Positions 59,329 to 64,000 of a stretch of 64,000 bases of DNA are shown here, piece after piece. Positions within the stretch are counted from its first letter, which is position 1, and each line of letters opens with the position of its first letter. This DNA comes from Geminicoccaceae bacterium. GTDB lineage: Bacteria > Pseudomonadota > Alphaproteobacteria > Geminicoccales > Geminicoccaceae. The notes beneath the pieces were generated by a model. It was not told the DNA's origin, ran no database searches, and worked only from the letters and a program-made list of their open reading frames with translations. The translations under genes were made by a program, and so were the position numbers. The DNA lies in NCBI GenBank assembly GCA_028279345.1, contig JANQNY010000056.1, forward strand, positions 1 to 64,000, read 5' to 3'.

Positions 59329-60498
59329 ATGGCCGTGCTCATCCGTATCGCCGACTTCCACGACGACATGATCGCTTGGCGCCGGCACCTGCACGCCAAT
59401 CCCGAGCTCGGCTTCGAAGAGACGGCGACCAGCGCGTTCGTCTGCGAGCGTCTCAGCGAGTTCGGCGTCGATGAGGTGCACGAGGGCATTGCGAAGACGG
59501 GCGTGGTCGCCGTGATCCGCGGGCGGGACGGTGGACGGCGCGTCGGCCTCCGCTGCGACATGGACGCGTTGCCGCTCACCGAGCAGACCGGCCTCGACTA
59601 CAGCTCCAAGGTGACCGGGCGCATGCACGCCTGTGGCCATGACGGCCATGTCGCGATGCTGCTGGGCGCGGCGCGCAGCTTGGCGGAGACCCGCGCCTTC
59701 AAGGGCGAAGTGGTGCTGATCTTCCAACCGGCCGAGGAGAATCTCGGCGGTGGCCAGGTGATGGTGCGGGAGGGGCTGTTCGAGCGATTTCCGGTGGACG
59801 CCGTCTTTGGCCTGCATAACTGGCCGGGGGCGGCCGTCGGTTCGTTCGCCATTTGCACGGGCCCGATCATGGCCGCGACCGACAGCTTCGTCGTGGGCGT
59901 CCGCGGCCAGGGCGGCCACGCGGCGCTGCCGCACACGACCTCCGATCCGTTGCTGGCCGCGGCGGCGACGGTTCAAGCACTGCAGGCGGTGGTCGCCCGT
60001 AGCGTCCCGCCGCGTGAGGCTGCGGTGGTGTCAGTGACCCGGATCAGCGGCGGCGACGCCTACAACGTCATTCCCGACGCGGTCGAACTGTGGGGCACCG
60101 TGCGCACCTACACGCCCGAGATGCGCAAGCTTTGCCGCGACCGCCTGGAGGCGATCTGCAACGGTGTCGCGGAGACGCATGGTTGCACGGCGATGGTCGA
60201 CTACCGGCGCGGCTACCCGCCTACCGTCAACAGCGACGTCGAGACCGATTTTGCCGCCTCCGTAGCGGCCGACATCGTCGGCGAGAGCCGCGTCAATCGC
60301 AACGCCACGCCGAGCATGGGCGGCGAGGACTTCGCCTATCTCCTCGAACAGCGACCAGGCGCCTACATTCTCATGGGCAACGGGCCCGGCGACGGTGGTC
60401 GCGTGCTGCACAGCCCCTTCTATGACTTCAACGACGAAGCGCTGCCGATCGGCGCCAGCTATTGGGTAAGGCTTGCCGAGCGTTTTCTCGCGAGCTGA
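59329..60498 (+). CDS. M20 family amidohydrolase (hippurate hydrolase-like)
   Basis: A 389-residue metal-dependent amidohydrolase: CGHDGHVAMLLGAARSL (metal Cys/His), FQPAEENLGGGQVMVREGLF (catalytic Glu), GQGGHAALPHTTSDPL (dimer domain His) and PSMGGEDFAYLLEQRPG (late Glu and metal ligand). It resembles N-acyl-L-amino acid and hippurate amidohydrolases, which release an amino acid from an acylated form. The start is set by AAAGGGGA upstream of ATG at 59329. It is cytoplasmic, with no signal peptide. Confidence 0.92.
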   Translation: MAVLIRIADFHDDMIAWRRHLHANPELGFEETATSAFVCERLSEFGVDEVHEGIAKTGVVAVIRGRDGGRRVGLRCDMDALPLTEQTGLDYSSKVTGRMHACGHDGHVAMLLGAARSLAETRAFKGEVVLIFQPAEENLGGGQVMVREGLFERFPVDAVFGLHNWPGAAVGSFAICTGPIMAATDSFVVGVRGQGGHAALPHTTSDPLLAAAATVQALQAVVARSVPPREAAVVSVTRISGGDAYNVIPDAVELWGTVRTYTPEMRKLCRDRLEAICNGVAETHGCTAMVDYRRGYPPTVNSDVETDFAASVAADIVGESRVNRNATPSMGGEDFAYLLEQRPGAYILMGNGPGDGGRVLHSPFYDFNDEALPIGASYWVRLAERFLAS

Positions 60499-60574
60499 GC
60501 GCCCGATCGCTTGGCCTGCCCCCGCCGGCTCACTATGCTGCGAGAGGGTGGAATAACACGGAGCTAAACCGTCG

Positions 60575-60922
60575 ATGGAGGAGCGCTATCCCGGTGAGCG
60601 CCGCGGGCTGCGGTTGTTCCTCGAAGGACTGATCGGCGCGGTCGAAGAGCATCTCGGGCGCGACGCGCTGCTCTACCACCGCATCCGCCTCGCCGTCGAA
60701 CGAGGCGACCTGGCTTCGCTGCGGGCGGCGCGGCAGATGTTCAACCACCAGGACACCGCCTTGAAGCGACGCCTGTCGCTCGCGCGGCAGGGCGACGGCG
60801 GCCGTCGCGCGGTGACAGTCCGGCACTTGGCGCTCGCCGGCTCGTCTGAACCTTCGGAGCGAGATCGACAGAGTGGCGGCGCCTCCGTGCTCGCGATGCC
60901 ACCGCGCGACCCGGCCAGCTAG
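60575..60922 (+). CDS. hypothetical protein
   Basis: A 115-residue protein that I do not recognise. Residues 1-70 are charged and helical (LRLFLEGLIGAVEEHLGRD, IRLAVERGDLASLRAARQMF); the last 35 residues are Ser/Arg/Gly-rich and probably disordered. The ATG has only a weak CGGAGC 15 bases upstream. Coding is supported by length and codon pattern alone. Confidence 0.45.
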   Translation: MEERYPGERRGLRLFLEGLIGAVEEHLGRDALLYHRIRLAVERGDLASLRAARQMFNHQDTALKRRLSLARQGDGGRRAVTVRHLALAGSSEPSERDRQSGGASVLAMPPRDPAS

Positions 60923-61090
60923 GCGAGGGCGCGTCCCGGCGCCACGCTTGGTGCGGGGTCCAAGGCTGAGCAGGGCCCACTCCAATCGAGCGTCATCATT
61001 GGCATCACGTTGTTCTCGTCTTCGACGGCTAAGCCAGAAGCGACGGTCGCTCTCCGTGCGGGCGCTCGTTTCTAGGAGGCGGCGACCGCC

Positions 61091-61522
61091 TCACGATCGC
61101 GACGCGATGTCCGCGTCCTGCGGGTCCCCCTGCGTGGCGCTGTTGAGATAGCCTCGCTCGATTTTGTCACCATTGAAGATGAACAACGCGATCGCGCGTG
61201 TTTGGAAGTTTTGCCCACTCAACAGCGATTTGCCTGACACGGTGTGCATAGTGAAGAGCTTATCGCCTTCCTCCATCATTTCGATAAACTCCTGTTTCTC
61301 CACGATTGCTTCCTGACGCATGCGATCAATTCGTTGCAGGAATACATTTCTGTTCAGCTCTACGCCATCGATGGTCGCTGAGAAATTCGGCGAAAAGTAC
61401 TTTTCAATAATATCCTCAGCACTCATTTCTCTGGAAAAGACCCAATTGTAAAAAAATTGCTGAAATATAGACTGTAATCGACCATCAAAATCATGAACTA
61501 TCTGCTTTGGATCTAAATTCAT
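61091..61522 (-). CDS. NTF2-like/SnoaL-fold protein, AT-rich and probably transferred
   Basis: A 143-residue protein with an alpha+beta pattern typical of NTF2/SnoaL folds: IFQQFFYNWVFSREMSAEDI, KYFSPNFSATIDGVELN, then FIEMMEEGDKLFTMHTV and AIALFIFNGDKIERGYL. Its DNA is strikingly AT-rich (runs such as AAAAAAATTGC), unlike every neighbour, and its codons use A/T at third positions. CCGGAGACTCACT precedes the ATG. A recent arrival from a lower-GC genome is the simplest reading; the function is unknown. Confidence 0.78.
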   Translation of the reverse strand: MNLDPKQIVHDFDGRLQSIFQQFFYNWVFSREMSAEDIIEKYFSPNFSATIDGVELNRNVFLQRIDRMRQEAIVEKQEFIEMMEEGDKLFTMHTVSGKSLLSGQNFQTRAIALFIFNGDKIERGYLNSATQGDPQDADIASRS

Positions 61523-61605
61523 AGTGAGTCTCCGGAAGAAGAGTCATGGTCATAGGCTTCGAGTGTTCATTGCTCGCACGTTCTGTGGCGCAGGGGCTTC
61601 GCTGA

Positions 61606-64000
61606 TCAGTCCTCAGGCTCGCCATAGCCGCCGCCCGCGGGCGTCCTTACGACCAGCGCATCGTCAGGCTCAACCCAGCGGCGATCGCGGCCGCCCATGA
61701 CGTCCACCGTACCATCGCGCCGCTCGATCCACTGCTCGCCGACGGCGCCCGGCGCGCCGCCCGCAAGACCGAACGGCGGCACGCTCCGGTGGTTCGCGAG
61801 GAGGATCGCCTCCATCGGCTCGTGGAAGACGAGCTTGCGTTCGGTGCCGTCGCCGCCCTTGTGGTGCCCCGCGCCACCCGAGCCGCGGTTGATCCGGTGA
61901 TAGGCGAGGGTGACGGGAAAGCGGTGCTCTAAGAGCTCAGGGTCGGTCAGCCGCGAGTTGGTCATGTGGGTGTGAACCGCACTGGTGCCGTCGAACTCCG
62001 CGCCCGCTCCTGAGCCGCCGCAGATGGTTTCGTAGTTCTGGTAGTTGGCGTTGCCGTAGGTGACGTTGTTCATCGTGCCCTGGGCTGCCGCCATGACGCC
62101 CAATGCGCCGAAGAGGGTGTCGGTGATCCATTGCGAGGTCTCGACATTCCCGGCGCAGCAGGCGGCAGGCCACGCGCAGTTGATCAAAGAGCCGTCCGGA
62201 ATGACCAGGTCGAGCGGTTGCAGGCAGCCCTCGTTGAGCGGGATGTCGGCGTCCACCAGCGTGCGGAAGACGTAGAGCACGGCGGCGCGCGTCACGGCCG
62301 CCGGGCAGTTGAAGTTGTTCGCCTGCTGCGGAGAGGTGCCGGTGAAGTCAACGGTCGCCCGACGCTGCTCGCGGTCAACACTCACCCGGACGCGGACCTC
62401 GTGGCCGAGATCGTTCGCGTAGGTGAAGGCGCCGTCCGAGAGTCGCTCAAGCACTTGCCGCACCTGCTCGGCAGCGTTGTCCTGGACATGGCCCATATAG
62501 GCTTGCACCACGTCCAGCCCGAACTGCTCCACCATCTCGAGGATGGCTTGGGCACCCTTGTGGCAGGCGGCGACCTGCGCCTGAAGATCGGCGATGTTCT
62601 GCTCGGGATTGCGCGCCGGATAGGGGCCGGAGGTGAGAAGCTCGCGCACGGCGGTCTCGCGTAGTTCGCCATTCTCCACCAGCGTGAAGTCGTCGAACAG
62701 GACGCCTTCCTGGTCGATGTGCACGCTGTCGGGCGGCATTGAGCCCGGCGTGATGCCGCCGATGTCGGCGTGATGTGCCCGAGCACCCGTAAGAAAGATG
62801 AGCGCGCCGTCTGCGCCGAAGACCGGCGTGATGACGGTGACGTCCGGTAGGTGCGTGCCGCCATTGTAAGGATTGTTGAGCGCGATCGCGTCGCCGGCGC
62901 GTAAGCGGTCGCCGCGGGCGCGCAGCACCGCGCGCACGCTCTCGCTCATCGAGCCCAGATGCACAGGCATGTGCGGCGCGTTCGCGACCAGGTCGCCCTT
63001 GGGATCGAACACGGCGCAGGAGAAGTCGAGGCGTTCCTTCACGTTCACCGAGAAGGCCGTCTTCTGCAGCGTGACGCCCATTTGCTCGGCGATGGTCATG
63101 AAGAGGTTGTTGAAGATCTCGAGCATGATCGGGTCGCTCGCGGTGCCGACCGCGGCCCGGCGCTCAGCGGGAAAGCGGCGCTCCAAAACAAGGTGGTCGC
63201 GGCCGTTGACGCCGGAGAGCCACTCGGGCTCGACGACCACCGTCGTCGTCTCTCCGGTGATCAGTGCCGGCCCCTCGATCTCGTCGCCGGGCGTGAGCTG
63301 GGCGCGATCGTAGACGGCAGCGGTGAACCGCTCGGCCGGAAGATGTGGAGCGGCTGCCGTAAAGAGCTCGACCTCGCGAAGGGGCGGGGCCTGCGCATCC
63401 GCAAGCGTGGGTACGAGCGCCTGCTCAGGCTCGTCGATCTGTTCGACGCTGCCGACAGCCTCGACGTCCAAGTGCTCGACCACCAGCGCGCGCCCTTGCA
63501 CGACAAAACCGTACCGTGCGCGGTGCTCGGCCTCGAATCCCCGCCGCATCGTCGTTGCCGCGCCCAACGGCACCTCGAGCGCCGTCACCGTGCCGTCGTA
63601 GCGGACATGCACCAGCGCCCGCGTCGTCATGCTGGCGACGGGAATGTCCTGCGCCCTGAGCTCGGCTTGGGCGTCCTCGGACAGCTCGCCCGCCAACCTG
63701 TCCAGGGTCGTCGCCAGCTCGTCGGTGAGCGGCTTCTCGATCGCGCGCTGCTTCAGCGCGCGGACGTCGGCGAGCCCGATGCCGTAGGCCGAGAGCACCG
63801 ACGCGAAGGGGTGGATCATCACGCGCGTCATGCCCAACGCGTCTGCGACCGCGCAGGCATGCTGACCGCCCGCCCCGCCGAAGCAGACCAGCGTGTAGCC
63901 CTGGACGTCGTAGCCTTTCTGGACGGAAATCTCCTTGATCGCGTTCGCCATGTTGGTGTTCGCGATCAGGAGCGCCCCGTGCGCCAGCTCCTCGATCGTG
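61606..64000 (-). CDS. 5-oxoprolinase/hydantoinase, single-chain type, 5' end outside the window
   Basis: The last 798 codons of a large enzyme; the frame stays open to base 64000 (the visible N-terminal residues read TIEELAHGALLIANTNMA), so the N-terminal hydantoinase A part is off the window. Present are the end of the HyuA half with TLVCFGGAGGQHACAVADAL, the acetone-carboxylase-type middle (SDPIMLEIFNNLFMTIAEQM) and the HyuB half with DIGGITPGSMPPDSVHI and the closing TPAGGGYGEPED. Fusion of A and B halves matches the ATP-dependent 5-oxoprolinase form of about 1200 residues. Confidence 0.9.
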   Translation of the reverse strand, partial: TIEELAHGALLIANTNMANAIKEISVQKGYDVQGYTLVCFGGAGGQHACAVADALGMTRVMIHPFASVLSAYGIGLADVRALKQRAIEKPLTDELATTLDRLAGELSEDAQAELRAQDIPVASMTTRALVHVRYDGTVTALEVPLGAATTMRRGFEAEHRARYGFVVQGRALVVEHLDVEAVGSVEQIDEPEQALVPTLADAQAPPLREVELFTAAAPHLPAERFTAAVYDRAQLTPGDEIEGPALITGETTTVVVEPEWLSGVNGRDHLVLERRFPAERRAAVGTASDPIMLEIFNNLFMTIAEQMGVTLQKTAFSVNVKERLDFSCAVFDPKGDLVANAPHMPVHLGSMSESVRAVLRARGDRLRAGDAIALNNPYNGGTHLPDVTVITPVFGADGALIFLTGARAHHADIGGITPGSMPPDSVHIDQEGVLFDDFTLVENGELRETAVRELLTSGPYPARNPEQNIADLQAQVAACHKGAQAILEMVEQFGLDVVQAYMGHVQDNAAEQVRQVLERLSDGAFTYANDLGHEVRVRVSVDREQRRATVDFTGTSPQQANNFNCPAAVTRAAVLYVFRTLVDADIPLNEGCLQPLDLVIPDGSLINCAWPAACCAGNVETSQWITDTLFGALGVMAAAQGTMNNVTYGNANYQNYETICGGSGAGAEFDGTSAVHTHMTNSRLTDPELLEHRFPVTLAYHRINRGSGGAGHHKGGDGTERKLVFHEPMEAILLANHRSVPPFGLAGGAPGAVGEQWIERRDGTVDVMGGRDRRWVEPDDALVVRTPAGGGYGEPED

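Noticed and set aside
60923-61090. Possible small gene before the AT-rich NTF2-like gene
   Set aside because: The only open frame continues across strands without a ribosome site and is Arg/Ser-rich; treated as intergenic.

Overview
The window is high-GC DNA (roughly two thirds G+C by eye) from an alphaproteobacterium. The evidence is an alphaproteobacterial-type Flp/Tad (Cpa) pilus locus, the zapA / 6S RNA / 5-formyltetrahydrofolate cyclo-ligase neighbourhood, two DUF1127 genes, an NAGGN osmolyte operon and TRAP transport. Rhodospirillales or Geminicoccales relatives are the most likely source, but I cannot fix a genus from this sequence. Genes are tightly packed, and many neighbours overlap by 1-4 bases (ATGA, GTGA, TTGA or TGATG).

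Layout: 0-5 kb holds tRNA-Lys(CTT), a small exported protein, an M20 dipeptidase, a DUF1127 protein divergent from a LysR regulator, a Bax-inhibitor-1 membrane protein with a clear terminator, and a class II aldolase. From 5.1 to 16.3 kb a lytic transglycosylase lies divergent to a Tad pilus locus: TPR lipoprotein, cpaA, flp, cpaB, a cpaC'-'cpaB chimera, cpaC, a minimal cpaD, cpaE, cpaF, tadB, tadC and a tadD-like gene. The chimera is the most unusual object here. A 715-bp tandem duplication spanning the 3' end of cpaB and the 5' part of cpaC created an extra intact gene that joins the CpaC N-terminal domain to the CpaB C-terminal domain.

From 16.3 to 17.0 kb lie a palindromic repeat element and a decayed gene that I read as a DUF993 pseudogene. 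From 17.0 to 23.2 kb runs a compact acyl-CoA catabolic operon (CoA-transferase, two MaoC hydratases, acyl-CoA dehydrogenase, SDR, sugar-isomerase-like protein, enoyl-CoA hydratase). A PQQ-type sugar dehydrogenase follows, then the minus-strand NAGGN operon (asnO, synthetase, M42 peptidase), a TRAP transporter paired with a second, longer CoA-transferase, a triheme cytochrome c, and a LysR / VOC / EamA group with candidate operator palindromes.

From 39.8 to 48.9 kb there is a small catabolic cluster (HpaI-type aldolase, DUF1932 dehydrogenase, divergent class III aminotransferase), then a HAD phosphatase and a DUF4336 gene. These two converge on a second copy of the palindromic element, which supplies both of their stop codons. 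A MaoC/flavin reductase pair, an alpha/beta hydrolase, a second EamA exporter and a DUF1499 lipoprotein follow. From 48.9 to 54.2 kb is a housekeeping block: YmdB-like phosphoesterase, cyclo-ligase, 6S RNA, zapA, a coiled-coil gene, tkt and gap. From 54.2 to 64 kb are a SleB-like hydrolase, an unusual hydrolase/membrane fusion, a Bcr/CflA exporter, an Ada-type alkyltransferase, an M20 amidohydrolase, a conspicuously AT-rich NTF2-like gene, and the 3' part of a single-chain 5-oxoprolinase cut by the window edge.
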